DNA of 64,000 nucleotides from contig JAGTTD010000011.1 in NCBI GenBank assembly GCA_018398585.1, forward strand, positions 8,183,001 to 8,247,000, written 5' to 3'. Below are positions 35,543-50,500 of the stretch, in pieces (positions within the stretch are counted from its first letter, which is position 1; every line of letters begins with the position of its first letter). Made by a program: the position numbers and the translations under genes. The notes under the pieces are model-generated. The model saw nothing but the letters and a program-made list of their open reading frames with translations, was not told the DNA's origin and ran no database searches. Source of the DNA: Simmondsia chinensis (Eukaryota > Streptophyta > Magnoliopsida > Caryophyllales > Simmondsiaceae).

Positions 35543-35743
35543 CCTCGATCGAAGCCCTGCGCTGCAGCTGAGCTCTGTGGTCAAACGACGCGTTTCAGCG
35601 CCTCTTCCTCCGCTACATTCAATCAATGTAGATCATCAATCCCCTACTTCTTCTGTTAATTTTATATCTGAATTTGTAGCACCGTGTTTGCTGCTCCTGA
35701 GTGCTGCTTTTGAATTTTAACAGTGCAGAATTTGGAGGGGCAA
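34850..35743 (+). promoter_or_regulatory. Upstream region and 5' leader of the NRAMP gene
   Basis: AT-rich DNA, then an A run (35374-35399), then CTTTATACACAGC near 35420, then a (CT)n tract (35504-35540). Such CT tracts are common in plant core promoters and 5' leaders just downstream of the start. The ATG at 35744 follows a TTTTGAATTTTAACAG sequence that could be a 3' splice site, so the leader may contain an intron. The transcription start cannot be fixed from sequence alone. Confidence 0.45.
35504..35540. repeat. (CT)n microsatellite in the NRAMP 5' leader
   Basis: About 18 CT units, located ~200 bp upstream of the start codon. Confidence 0.9.
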
Positions 35744-38700
35744 ATGGCTGCGAGCGGGGCAGCTGTGGCTCAGCCCCAGTTCATAGTGAGCAATGGCAGT
35801 CACGGGTGCGTGAGCTCCCCCTTGATTGATGCTGTAGAGAGTGAGCAGATTGTTGTCCCTGATGTGAGTTTGATTTCCTCTCACTATCCATGATTTTTAA
35901 TTCATTTAGTAGGGTTTTGATCGTCAAGAAGGTAACTTGACTTTTTTTAATTTTTCCGAAAACTAACTCCAAAATCTTCAAATTTTTCAATGAAACACCT
36001 TAATGTTAGTAACCCCACGTCGGAGTCAAATGCGAATCCAACTGAGTTACAAGAAAGAAGAGTCCAACGTGTATTCCTAGTGAGTTAATTCATCTAAAGC
36101 TAATTGGTTATATGTAGATTTTATATATTCCAACTCTATTGTGCCTAAGGTGCCATAAAAACATTTAAATCACACCGTTAATTATTTGTTACTTGCTAGT
36201 GACTTTTATATAAATTTTTGAGTGCTCATTAAATATGACTTAAAGTACCTAAACTTGCAAAGTATTTTCCAACCCTCCCCTCTAAGGTTCAAATACTATC
36301 TCTTTCAAACCCCATCGGGATCAAACCTACGTGGGAAAAGGGGATAGGTGAATGCATTGCTAACTTGATTAGTTTCAATTCATGCTATGTGTGCACTTAA
36401 AAAAAAAAAAATGTAAGCTAAAATCCACATGGAAGTCTCGTAATTTAGCAAATAGTTAACAATGTGATTTAAGATGGTTGATTGAAAATTTTAGACTTTT
36501 GGAAATGATTCTCAAAAAAATGAAAAACTTATGGTGGTTAAGTGAAAAATAACAATTCTTCAAGGTGGCTTTTTGTAAATATGTTTTGTAGCGAGAAAGA
36601 ATGTCATTTTCCTTCACGAAAAATATTTTTTGTCGCAACATCATGTCCTGTATTTTACTTCTATTGCAACTTGATTAATCGTGAATCTCTTATAAACATT
36701 AATAAGGAAATTATTTTCCTTGGCTAAATAAGCAAAAAGTTTTAACCAAGCAATATTTATAAATGAAAATATTTAGAGAACAAAATTTTCCTTTTGAAAC
36801 AAATGGAGGAAAAATGTTTCACTTCGCTGCCTGCTTGCAATTTCTTTCATCTTGCAATTATAAACAATGGAGATGCATTTTCTTTTAGCTCACCTACCAA
36901 AACGTTTCTTTTGGCTTGTGTTATTTTCTTGCTAAAAAGCTGGCAATCTACGGCCTACAAAGATATTGAGCTTTAACATGGCAGAATGGCTATCCTGTGC
37001 TGAGTGTAGAATAAATTGTTCTCACTAGAACTTCCAGAAAAAGCAATAGCAAACTTTGTTTGCTTTTTGCTTGGTTTCTATCTGTTTGTTTGTGTGCTGG
37101 GTCTCTGCTCTCTTTTTTCTTTTGAGGGCAAATTTTCTGTAATTTGATGGTGATAATTCTAACTGAGGTTCCGTGTTGTAGTTATGTGATTGTGATCTTG
37201 TGCTTAAATTCCATTTAATTCTCTCTCATAAATGTCTCCTGTGCAGAGAAAAAGCTGGAAGAACTTGTTTGCATACATGGGTCCCGGATTTCTTGTTTCT
37301 ATAGCATATATTGATCCAGGGAACTGTAAGATTTTGTGCCTTCTTACTACAGGGCTATTAGATGGTACAAATGATTTTGCTGATAATTTTTCAATGGCAT
37401 GTTCCATTAACAGTTGAGACGGATCTGCAATCAGGAGCACAGTACAAGTATGGGGTGTGTATACTCTACTTAAGTTTTATTCTACTAATTCTTGGAGCAT
37501 TCTGCCATAGGTGCAGATCAAGTTCTCTTAGTATGATTTTGAGGCCCTTCGGAAATAGTTTCCCTTCAGGGTAACATCCTGAATGGGTAAGGCTGCATAT
37601 ATTTTACCCTCCCTAAACCATGCCTTGGCAGGAGTCTTTTGAGGCACTGGGTTATTGTTGTTGTTGTTGATGACCTTGCAATTGCCGGATTACATTTTAT
37701 GTGGCACTATCATTTGACATTGCTTCCACTTGTAAAATAAATTAGGACCACAAATTCTGACTTATGTGCTGGTGCTTTCTGGAATTGAGATGTTCCCCCT
37801 TTCTTTAGGAAACAGTGACCCCAAATTCAGACAATGGAAGTCTGTGTTTACCAAACAAAAACTAGGTTTATTATCTGTACACTTCATCTAGTAGTTTGTG
37901 ACTGCTCTTGCGACAACCTTCTGGTTGATTTGCGACTTGACATACAACTTCGTCTTTTTACACTAGTGTCGGTATTTTGCAAGATTAACGGCCTATTTGG
38001 CCAAGTTTCTTTTCTAAAAATTTTTTTTTTTTTTTATAGGATTTGAGTATGTTTGCCTTGGAAAGAAAAATATTTTTAAATAAAAGCAGAAGTAGAAAAA
38101 TAATGCTCTCCTTTAAAGTAGAAGTAAATGCAAAAACTAAAAAAAACTTTAGACAAAAGTATCCTTATTGAAAGCACTTTTTATAAAAGTGCTTATGTAA
38201 AAAGTGCTTTTAAAAAACAAAAATTTCTTCACATCTCGTCCAAACAAGCCCTAAATGGTTCCATAAAACATCTTTGCTTCGGTTCCATCTTTTCCGCCTT
38301 CCATGGTCATGTGCTTCTAATATTTTTGACCCACCGTCAAATGGTCAAGTCCTATGGAAATTTGATAACTGCAATTTCACATGTTTCAGTTACTCTGGAT
38401 CATATTAGTGGCTTCATGTGCAGCCCTTATTATTCAGTCCATGGCAGCAAATCTGGGTGTTGTTACAGGTATATCCATTTGGGACTGATTCTCTAAATTG
38501 TTCCTACAGTGTTAATTATTGAAAAATGGTGCTGTTCGGCATCTGACATCAAATCCACATTACTTGTTCAGGGAAGCATTTGGCAGAGCATTGTAGATTT
38601 GAATACTCCAAGTGGCCGAACTTCATCTTATGGGTTTTGGCTGAAATTGCTATAGTTGCCTGTGATATTCCTGAAGGTTAGAACTTCCTTTTGTATGATC

Positions 38701-41700
38701 TGAAAACTGAGTAGGGCTAATGCTACACAGTATTCCAACTTATATTAGTATTCTCATTTTGTATTCAGACAAGTTTGTTGTGTATCCTGTTGTTGCTTAA
38801 ACTGTTGCGCTTCATTGCAACATCTAGATAACTTACCGATGTTTGGTCTGCATGTGAGGCGTAAACGAGCCAAGTCAAGCCGAGCACCCCCTTGTTCAAA
38901 CTCGAGTTCGATAAGCCTTATCGAGCTCGAGTTCGAGCTGAGTTCTTATCGAGCTTTCAAACCCTTTGTTCGAGCTCGGTTAGTTAAGATTTTGTTGTAT
39001 TCGAAGCTCGGCTCGTTAGGCTAATCGAGCCTATTCGAGCTCCTTATGGAGTCGAGCCGAGCTTGTTATTGAGCGAAAGCAAGCTCATAACAACCCGAGC
39101 TTATTATCAAGTCGAGCTCCCTATCAAGCTGAGCTATTTGAGTTACTAATGAGCCATTATCGAACTATTTTAGAGTTAATATTAATTGCTAACAAGCCCT
39201 TAACAAGCTCTTAATGGGCTTTTAACAAGCTCTTATCGAGCCCTTATCAAACTGTTCACGAACATTAATGAGTTGAGTACCCCCTTATTCGAACTCAGCT
39301 CGTTAAGCTTATCGAGCCTGCTCGAACTCGGCTCAATAAGTTATCGAGCTCCAATAGCGAACACGAACGAGCCATAATTGATTTCGAGCATTTCATTTAC
39401 ACCCATACATGTGATCGTAGATTAACATATGGTTACTCATGCCCCAAAGTACTCCTCTCACTTATTGGTTTCAAACACTGAATCAAATAAATGCTATTAC
39501 ACAATACAGTGGCTATTGCATAGCATATTTCGAGCTAGAAATTATACAATTTTGCGTTTTATAGCATGTAAGTAAATTATGGCGTTATAAGAAGTAAATT
39601 CGGAGTGGCCCCTAATCGAGGATAATGCTTGCGGTGGTTTGGGCACGTTAGGAGGAGACTGACCACTGCCCCTGTCAGGAGATGCGAACAGCCCCATAGT
39701 ACAGACAAGAAGAGGGGGAAAGGCTAGCCAAAGAAGAGTTGGATTAAGGCAATTCGATATGACCTTACCTATCTCAACCTAAATGGAGATGGCCCTAGAT
39801 AGAGCTAAGTGGAGGATTAGTATAGGTGTAACCAATATAGCGGTCTAGGTTCGAGGAGCACTTCTAAGCTAGTACTAGTGCCCCGAGGCTTTTTTGCATG
39901 CCTGTTTGATTATACGCACTTTTGTTGTATGTTGGCTGCTTATTGTTTTTATTGTTCTGTCGCCTTATTATTTTATTACCTATTCATTTCTGCCTATTCG
40001 TTGCTTTATGCTCATTATATGCTTGTTATGTGTCATTGTTTATGCTCTTATACCTAGATGCTTAAATGCTTTATGCTTTATGCTTTCATGCTTCTTAGGT
40101 TGGGGGGTCCTTGGAAACAACCTCTTGTTAGGGTAGCACCCTGAAGGGGTAAGGCTACGTACATCCCACCTCTACCAGACCCTACTTATGCGGGAGCCCT
40201 TGAGGCATTGGGTCTGCTGTTGTTGTTGTTGTTGGTTTTGTTCTCGATGTCATTGAAGTGGCGTCACAGACTTTACGTGATGGATCATGCCAATGTGTTA
40301 TAGGGAAACAAAAAATTCTTTTCAACCTTATGTTTGCAAAAGAATTTAGATAAAAAATCATACGGCCATTAATTTTACTGATAGGTTTTAATATTTAAAT
40401 ACAGTGGTAATTTTACTTTAATGAATGTAATACAATTTATATGCAATATGGAAGTTATTATAGAAGTACACTTATATAATGGCCAATCACTTACAGCCTG
40501 CAACTGTTTTGTTAATTAGATTTGATGCTCAGCAACGATATTAGTGGGCATCAGGAAGACGGACAAAGTCCGCACTACCCATCCACATCCAATACAAAAC
40601 AAATAAAAGTAATGGTTAATCGCATTATGGCTAACTCAAAGTCCACACATAATGGCCTTTCTGATTCCGTGTTACATAATGTGAGAGTGTGAGTGTGTGT
40701 GTGATTTATTAGGATATATTTATAAATGTATTAAATGTTAAAATTATCAAAGAGGTATCAAAAGTAATGATCATATGGCTAAACATTCAAAGTTCTGCAT
40801 ACATAAGACTTATAGTGGCTTATGTTCAATGACCAGTTAGATAATGTCTCCCGCACTTGCTTCAGTAACACTACAATCGTGTCCATGATCTTTGGTTTAA
40901 TTCCATGTTTTGAGATGTCCCAAAAATCTTCTGCCTTCCTAGTCAATAAGTTGCTTCTCCAAATTAGAGAACATCCGTTTAACTTCCATCCATTCTGTAG
41001 CACTATGGCATTTGGAAGTGAAATTGTTGTCTTAGGACATAGGTGGTGTAGCCTGTAGGCAAACGGGTGGATAGAGGGAGTAAATTTTCTTCATGGTCCA
41101 TCTGTACAGTAAAGAAGTTGCTGCTTTTCTAGACCAATTGATTAGAACTAGAATGAATTAGCCTTTTTTTTCCCCTAGTGAAGATACATGCACATATAGG
41201 CCCTGTTTGAATAGTTTAGCTTAGTAAGTGCTTATTACTAGGCAGCCAAAGCTTATTATTATATAATTATGCAAGTGGGATAGTTTTTTGTTGGCGCGTA
41301 GTTATACCACTGTCCAGAGATTTTATTAGAGATAATAATGGGCTGGCATGGGGTGCTTCCCCGTTACCATACCCACCACACAATGCCATACTTGCCATCC
41401 CCCCCATTATCTATCATGGGTATTATACGGATAACCATACTTGTCCTGGTGGGTTCTAGTCCATACCCATACCTATTCCATTACCCGAGGGTACCAATTG
41501 AGTCTATTTACCCACCCTGTACGCATTCCATACCCAATCTAATGCGGGTCCCAATGATTATTCATATCCACCTATACCCATCCTATTGTCCGCGGATACC
41601 AGTCAGCACCAGTTTCAGATTTTGCTTGTAGCACATGTCTGGCTAATATATACATAAGAGCCTATGCTTACGTGCCAGATTACATACTTGATTCTAGCTA

Positions 41701-44700
41701 CTGTACACAGCTCTCCTTGATCTTAGCTTACTGATATTAGGAAATACATGGAAGGGAAAAATATACACAGGGAAAATAAGAAAATATGGGTAATACACAT
41801 ACTTTCCTAATAATTTCATATTTTCCTTTGTAAAATTAATTATATAAAAATTAATTGTATTAAAAAAATAATATGCTTTTCTATAGCTGAGTATGCTTGG
41901 TTCTACGATTTTGAATAATTCAAATTGCTATAGTTGAGTTGCTTGATAGTTGATTTACATTTAATTTGTGTTTGTCTCTAGTGATAGGGACAGCCTTTGC
42001 GTTGAATATGCTCTTCAAAATTCCAGTGTGGGCTGGTGTTCTTCTGACTGGGCTTAGTACTTTGGTCCTACTAGCACTACAACAATACGGGGTATTTGGA
42101 TTTTTCAATATTTGAATGCATTTGTTTTAAGACATCTCATTTGTCTACATAAAAGAGGCAATCTTTTGTTCAATGATGACTGACGAGTGCATGGTACATA
42201 ACATTTCTTTTTAAAAGATACTCTTGTTATTATTTGATTGTGGATGGGTATTCTGTATGTAAGCCACATGGAAACTTACCAAAAAAGTTTGCGCAGAGAG
42301 CCTTTTTTTATGTCGACTTCTAAACCATCTAACATATTGACATCCATGGGCTAGCTTTTGAGTTCTGTGTATATGTGTATTTAGAGATTCATTCGAAACA
42401 ATGAGCGTAGGTCAATAAGTGCCATATTTGTGTTATGCACAAGTTGTCATATACTTGGTTATGAAATGAAGCACGGTCTTTAATCCTTTGGCAGTTTGGG
42501 ATCTGACCAACCAGTACAGTGGTTCTGCTTCTAGAATATATAAGACATCAAGTTTTATATTTTTGCTCTCTATAATGATGCATAGCTTCTTGGCTAAACA
42601 AGACCATTTCAAAATCCTCAGCCACACATCATATGATGAGGGGATCAGCATAGTTTCTTACTCATGATTGGCTTACGATGAATATTAAAGCACGTTCTGC
42701 AATGACCAAGATAGTACGTTTATTTTCTCTGCTTTCTTACTTGTTTTACTGTTTTCACAGTTCTGTGACCTTAGATGACCCTGGAACATGCTCATGCAGT
42801 GTTGTAATACCATTTGGGTAGACCCAATATATGCAAAAGATAAAATAGAAAATAAGTAACTAATGTTTGGTCAAAAGATTTAATGTTGTTTGTGGCACAG
42901 ATTTATAGATAGTGAATAGTTGAGCGAAAATAGCAAACACTTGAAATTTTTGTTATCTTCCACTCCTTGGAATAATAAGTTTAATATTTATCATGGGCCA
43001 AACAATCTTACTGTACGCATGTTTTTGCTGGCGTGCTTTGTGGAAGAAGAAATATTGCTTAGTTGGTTAAGGTTTGACACCTAGATGCCTTTTGAGCTAC
43101 AAATTCAGATTTTATTTTTTCTTTTGATTTAACCTGTCTCGCATTTCATGCATGCATTCCTTTTGTCTTGTATTTTTCGTGGAATGGTACTCAAATTTCA
43201 GCTCAAGCAATAATATAATTGTACAGGTTCGAAAACTTGAATTCCTAATTGCTTTCTTGGTTCTCACAATTGCTGCGTGCTTTTTTGTGGAGCTTCGATA
43301 TGCAAAGCCTGAGGCTTCAGAAGTTCTGTATGGGCTTTTTGTTCCGCAACTCAAAGGAAATGGTGCGACTGGTCTTGCCATTTCATTACTTGGTGCCATG
43401 GTTATGCCGTAAGTATTTTGTTTTCATTTTCTGCCCCATATATAAACGTTGATCCTTTCATATTATTTTTGCTTATTCCCCCTCTCTTCCTCTTGCCTTC
43501 ACTGTATGTCTTAGGTTTTCTCATGCTTTTTGGCAGCCATAATCTTTTCCTTCACTCTGCGTTGGTACTTTCTCGAAAAATACCTCGATCAGTTCGTGGC
43601 ATCCAGGTACATTCAAATCTCTCCACTACATTTCCAACCTACCAGCAAGGGATGAATTTGTGCATTTCTGTCCTAGAAGCATCTTCACCTAGGTCATGTT
43701 TGGAGCATGGAATTGGAGTTTGGAATTGGGTCCGGAATTCCAATTTTGTTGTTTGGATCACCTACTAGAATTATAATTACAATTCCATTGCCCAATTCCA
43801 TGGAATTAAATTTTAACTAAAAATCATAAACTCCAATTCCTTGGGATGGGGGTAAGAAATTGCAATTCCATATAAGCCCATTCACTTTAAACCCATAAGA
43901 CCCTACTTGATTAACCAAAACCCAAGATGACTCAAAATCGAAAGATTAGAAATAACCTAAAAATTGACCCGAACCTCAAAATCACCCAACTCAAATGACT
44001 TGAATTTGAAATACCGAAATTAACTTAACTCAAAGTCCAAAGTGACACAACCCAGTTGACCAAAAACTCGAGATGATTCAAATCCAAAAAATAAAACTAC
44101 TCAAGATGTAAACAAGTTGAGTCGAAGTCAAAATGACCTGACCAAATTGGCCCAAAACTTAATATGAACCAAGCCCAAAGTGACATGACCTATCTCAAAC
44201 TCAACCTAAGACAACTTGATATTTGAAAGGATACAACCCATTTGTCTCAAAACTAGCATTAATTGAGCTCAAACCAACCTAAATCAACTCAAACCCGGTC
44301 GATTCTGGCCTGAATTCTGAATAGACCTAACCCGATTAATTGAAAATCCAAAATGACTTCAACACTGAATGATCTGACGCAACTCAAAGTGAATCACTCC
44401 AACCATAATAACTCGTATGCAATGTAAATTGTTTCAACCAGAATTCGACCATAGCTGATTCAAAACTCAAAATGCTCCTACTCGATTGACCGAAAACCCA
44501 AGATGACTTGAATCGTTATGGAATTATAATTCCGACCTCCAATTCCTTTGATGAACCAAATAATAGAATTCAATTCCATCAGAATTCCAATCCCACCAAA
44601 ATTGGAATTAGAATTGGAATTGGAATTGCAATTTCACAGTTTAATTCTAATTCCGTGTGCCAAATAGAGCTAGGGAATCTAAATCAGCAGTGATATTGAG

Positions 44701-47514
44701 TACTAGGTTTCATTGAATAGGCATCAAGGCACATAAGAGTTGACATGGACCTTTAGTTATAGAAACTTGCATTATGTGTGCTGTTTTCATTATTGAAGTA
44801 CGTATGCTCTCTTTATTGCACTACAGTAATCCAAGCACACTCCCACCTCCCCCCATCTCTACCCCAAACTGGAAGTGAAATATCTGAGTCATATTGAAGC
44901 AACATTTGTTTCATCATACATAATATCATGTATCAGCATTTTTGTTGGCACCGTGTAGCATTCTCTTACGGACAAAGAATAGATGCATTGTCTGCTTCCT
45001 TTTCCTATTGTTTGCTGTTGTTTTGCCATTTCAAGTAGGTCTGGCTGCTGTTTGACCCACTATATTTTACCCCATATGTATATATCATTTTCATTAAGTT
45101 GAATGTGTTGGGCATTACCCAATGGAAGAGAAGTGGGCTAGAAGGAAATATTTGAAAGGAAAATAAGAGGGATAGATTATTGTAGAATGTATATGATATT
45201 ACTCTTTTTCAAGCCACGCTTTTAGGATTGTTCCTTTTAAGAGCCCTTTCAATGAAAAGAGCAACCCAGCGCATCAGAAACAAGATTAAAAAACAGAGTT
45301 GATTGCTATGACACAAATTCCACTCAGCAAACCTAATAAGAATGTGGGAAGCATTCACAACCCAATCCACCATCCTTTTACGCTGTTGCAAACATTGCAA
45401 AATCTTACCACTTATGAAATAGAAAAGGCGGGACTTAATGTCCTCAATAACATTATGAATCTTCCAAGGACTCTATCAACCTCCACAAGCTTAATTGTAA
45501 CAGTATGATCACCTTCAATACAGATTCTAGGATATCAAAGGTTTAGAGTTTTCTGAAATTAATCTCTAGCTACAATATTTTAACAATGATTACTGATGAA
45601 TTGTTCAAATTCCTAGAGCCAACTGCTCCTAAACTATCAACATGATCAAAGTTAATCATCAAAGCTAATCTTATTGAATCCTGGAGGAGAGGAGCTCCAT
45701 GAGACAAATGTTGACCCATTTGTCATTTTCCCATCCTTATTCAAAGGGATATCATGAGCTGAGCCATTAGATTGTCTTAGATCCTGCAAACAATGATCAG
45801 GTAACAAGCCTTCCAGAAAATTTGAGAGTGCTTCATCTCTGAGACTTTTGGACACAATTATTCCTTGTTTCCCCAAATTTACCGGCAAAGGATTACACAT
45901 TTATAATTATCCTAGTATCCACTGCTTTTAGGAGCTATTTACCATCAACAACTAATTTCCAAATTGTTAACAAAATCCAGGCATTGAAAGAAAAGATGAT
46001 CTAAAAATTCAGAGCTACCCCTTATATGTCTGGAAAACATCAGGAACACCGATCCCTCTTGCTTTGAGATTAGCACTATTTGCAATTCAATTATTAATGA
46101 TTTGCACAGGGAAATTTTAGTCTTATGCAAAATATCCAATTTCCAAATCCATTTAAACCTCCATGAATTCCTCATGTTCCAACTGAGGTTATGAGCCGCC
46201 AGGTTACTGACTTGGTGGTAAGTCATCACTAGAAAACAAGCCCTAACAAATAGGATTCTGAATAGAGGTCTTAGGTAGCAAAGTACTCAAAATGATTCTA
46301 CAAACGTTTTAAGGGACAATCTTCTTGAAAGATCAGTATTTCAATCTCCATTTCTATTGAAGGGAGCTACTTTAAGAATAGGATCTTGGTAGGAATCTCT
46401 TGCTGGGATCAACTCGTCCAGAGGCTTATGAAAGACGCACCGTCAATACAAAATGAAATAGACATAACATTACCTATTGTCTCTAGCTTCAAGATTTTCA
46501 TCCTTGCCCAAGATTCATAAGATCTTTTTTTAGCATGCCATAAAAGGTTCCTTTCACAGGCTGCCAGCGCTCACTACTCACTACTCAAACCTAAATATTG
46601 TTAGGATGTGTGAGATTATTTCCAACCTAATTTTAAGCCTAATCCACCGGCATTCTTGGGTTGGAAGACGTTGGGCCAGGCAATCATTTTGTGGCCATTA
46701 GATTATTTATTCTTCATTTGGAAAAATTATCTATTGATCATTTCCATTGTTTTGCTGATGTTCTTAGGGACCTGAAAACATTTTATAATTGACTCTAAGT
46801 TTGATTAAATAAGAGTTGCCCTTCCGACTTTACAAAGATAATCCACTTTCCATGTAGAGAGCTTTCAGTTACCATGTCTAGAAGATGTCTAATCGAAGAG
46901 TACAAAATTCTTCTTGAAAACAAAGGGCAAGCGAAATACGCTCATAAACTATCATTATTAGATTCACCAAATAGTCCCTCAATTTGGTTTTAAGATTTTG
47001 TATCTATGTTTCTGGAAAAAACAATACATGATTTCTGAGAATTCACCATCAGGTCCGAGTCCGTACAATAGGTATTTAAATTCCTTCTGAACTTACTGCA
47101 AACTTCCAATTTGGCTTTGCACCCAAAAAAAAAAAAAAAAAAAAAAAATATACCAATAGTTTGCAAGGAGTTAAAGGAGCCATACTTGCAACTATAAAAC
47201 CAATGCCTGATCTTGGGCTTGATGCTTCCTCCTATAGTCTGCATGAAATTGCCTTAATGAAAAGAATGAAAAGGTAAGGAGATACAGGGTCTTCTTGTCT
47301 TAATCTCGTAGTTGGTTTGAAATAACATTCTGAAGGGTCCTCAATTAGGATAGAGTAAGCGAATAGTTTCACATTCCATGACTACTGTAATGATGACAAA
47401 AACCATACCTTTTAAAAACCATTGTGTTTTTGCTTCACTTTGAAGCTTGCTTGTTGCAGGGGACTTTAGCCCCAACCTGAAGAAGTGGTTCCACCAAATT
47501 CATCAGATTGACAG

Positions 47515-47552
<38 letters not shown>

Positions 47553-50500
47553 TCGTCAGATTGACAGAAAGCGAAGGCATTAGTTTTAAAATTTTTCTAT
47601 TGCATTAATAATTTGAAGCTCTGTTTGAAGCTTCAGGATTCTTGTTAAGAAGCTTCCCATGGGCTTCCTCTATGATTGTTAACATCCCCCCTCAATGATT
47701 TTTCTTGTTGAACACAAACCATGCCAAAAAAAGACAAACTGTTTTATTCCTGATTGCTCCTGGAAATCGACTAACTTCTCTGTTGGTATCACCTTCGTGA
47801 ATACATCTGCCATTTGGTTTCCCCTTCTGCAGACTTGTAGCTTGATCTCTCCCTTTCAACTACCTTTTGCATAAAATGATCGTGTATCTCGATGTGCTGC
47901 TTTTTCCATGGAAAACAGGCTATTTTTCATGGATATTGCTGATTCGGTGTCACAATAAATTATTGTGGGAGCAACCACGCCAAACTGCAAATCTCCCAAA
48001 TTTCTGTAGCCTGATAACTTCACATGCAAAATTTGCTTGCATCTAAGAAGACCAAGAGATCACTTTTATTATTGAATGGAAACTTATTTATTCGTTTCTT
48101 TGTGTCATCAATACAGTCAGCCTATTGTCTGTTTACAATGCACGTTGCAATCATTTTGACTCGTATAAGATCCTATGACTTTCTTACCTTTAATCTATTG
48201 CAAGGTTCATTTTGCAGCTGCAGAATTATTTTCGTTGGACTCACTCATGAACCTGGATATTACACTGGCGACATGCACAATAGCTGGTCATATTTTAGTG
48301 AGATCAATCAACAAGTACACAAACTTCAATGCATCACCTTGTCCACCTTCTCTTCTACGTCATTTTTAGAGAGCTTCTCTATTCACTAACATAGGAGTAG
48401 CAGGTGGCTTGCAATGGCTCTTTTTCAATTTGCATGCCAAGAAAATATCTCACTAGACCAAGATCACTCATCTTGTATTCACGCATCATGGTTGTTGCTA
48501 GGTATGGAATAAGGAAAGGAAATCGTTTGTACCTTGTTTCTTTCACATAGGTTAATGGCTCACTAGGACTCTTGATGAACCCATGATCAAGTCTCCATCA
48601 GTCTTGCTATTCCAAGTTCGAGGGGCTTGTTTAGGACCAACTTTGTCTTGTTGCCCTTGATCAAATAGCCTTTTGGTTGCTCCATGGTGCTTCTTCCTCA
48701 GGCTCCCCATTGAGAAATGCTAACCTAACATCAAGTGGAGACATTGAGAGCTTTGATTGCCATACAAGATTGTGCACCATCTTGATTATCTCCCTGCAGA
48801 CGGTAGGAACAAATTTGTATTGACGTCAATCTTGAGGTGTTGTAATTAGCCCTTGGCCGCTAGATGAGTTTTGTCATCCTAAATGCTTCTGCCTTCACTA
48901 ACTTTATTTTGTGGAGCCATATAATGCCTATAATTCCCTTGCCTTGTGGCTCATCCACATTCTCCCTTGTTTCATATTCTCTATCATTCGATCTCCTGAT
49001 CCACAACTTTGGCCTATACGTTCTCCTTATGGGCGTCTTCAAACTTTGTTAGTTTTCCAGAAAAAGGGAGCATGTATATATTGGCATTAGAACATTAATA
49101 GTCTTAAAGATATGTAGGTGGTGAATGGTCCCTTTCGTCACTGTCATGCCGTTTATAGAGAGCTTGATCCTAGAGATGAAGATAATTAAGAATCTTGGCT
49201 TATTCTCAGAATTGCAGGAGGTGGTTTCGTTCCTGGATCATGACTTGATGCCTCTAATCATTCTTCTATCATGCAGGCCTCAAGTTGTGCTCTCAGTCCA
49301 ATGCCATATATTGAAATTATCAACTTGTTCTTCAACCTTGTAGAGGCGAAAATTTTTGATTCTTCATTGTATCCAATGAAGATGCATTTTTCTCCCTATT
49401 GACTAAGTACCAATTATCTCAAAAGCTTAGACTATAAGATAAAGACCAATTAATAATTTTATGCTCTAGCGTGTATCCTCACACAAATGTCCTTAAGGCT
49501 TGAAACATTGATAATGCATACCTCGTAGTAAAATTATATTAATATTAAGAGTTGAGAATGCCGGATTTTGAACTCGTAACCTCTTGGTAGACAAGGCTTC
49601 TTTAAAGATCAGCTATCCCAAAAGCTTAAGTTGATAGGTGAAAACTTAAAAATTATTTTACATACTCAAACATTCTCGTGCCCCATGATTCTCTTGCATT
49701 AGTGCCTCTAGGTAAAATATATTAATATTAAGAGTTGAGAATGCCGGATTTTGAACTCGTAACCTCTTGCATTAGTGCCTCTAGGCTTATTTGATTGACT
49801 GTGATTCACTTGTTATGGCTGGGAGTGTTTATGGCCTATTGCTGCTCCATGCTCCTTGCTTCTTGCTCCAAGCTCTCTCTATGGTATATTGCTGCTTCCT
49901 ACACCATGCTACATGCTACATGCCCCATGATTCTTGCCTTTTGCTATATGCTTCGTGCTTGTTTCATTTTATGCTTCTCAGGTTGGGGGTCCCTGGACTC
50001 AGCCTCCCTTTAAGGGTAGCACCTTGAAGGGGTAAGGCTGCCTACATCCTCCCCCCCGACTCTACTTATGCGGGAGCCCTTGAGGCACTGGGTCGGTTGT
50101 TGTTGTACTCAAACATTCTCGTGTAGTTTTCCCTACTTTCTTTCGGAAATGAACACGAGAGATTATGAGACAAAACCATTGTTGACTTTTTTTATGCTGC
50201 TCCTTATAAGGTGTCATATCTAACACAACTTATGGGGGTTTGTTCGAAATATAGAAGACTGTGTTAAGAGCCTCTACCTGTAAGTATTTTGGCAAATTTT
50301 GGCCATGTAGCATACTGAAGGTCACCTCAGCAATCTTGCGATTTTCTTTGTTGTGTGTCACCATTTTGTTCAGGCATGTACCGAACTGTCAATGCCCTTT
50401 TTATGTCACGCTTTTTCCAGAAGTCGTGAAATTCATGACTTGAAAATACTCCCTACAATTAGTTCTCATAATTGTTTTTATTTTTCTTGTGAGGCATGAA

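Noticed and set aside
37232..37417. Alternative NRAMP start at 37232 (MSPVQRKSW...)
   Set aside because: The ATG lies in the intron just before the acceptor. The exon at 35744 gives the family-typical N-terminus and fits in phase.
41335..41640. Complete hAT MITE with CCATACCC arrays
   Set aside because: Motif clustering is suggestive but I could not find matching ends or an 8-bp duplication.
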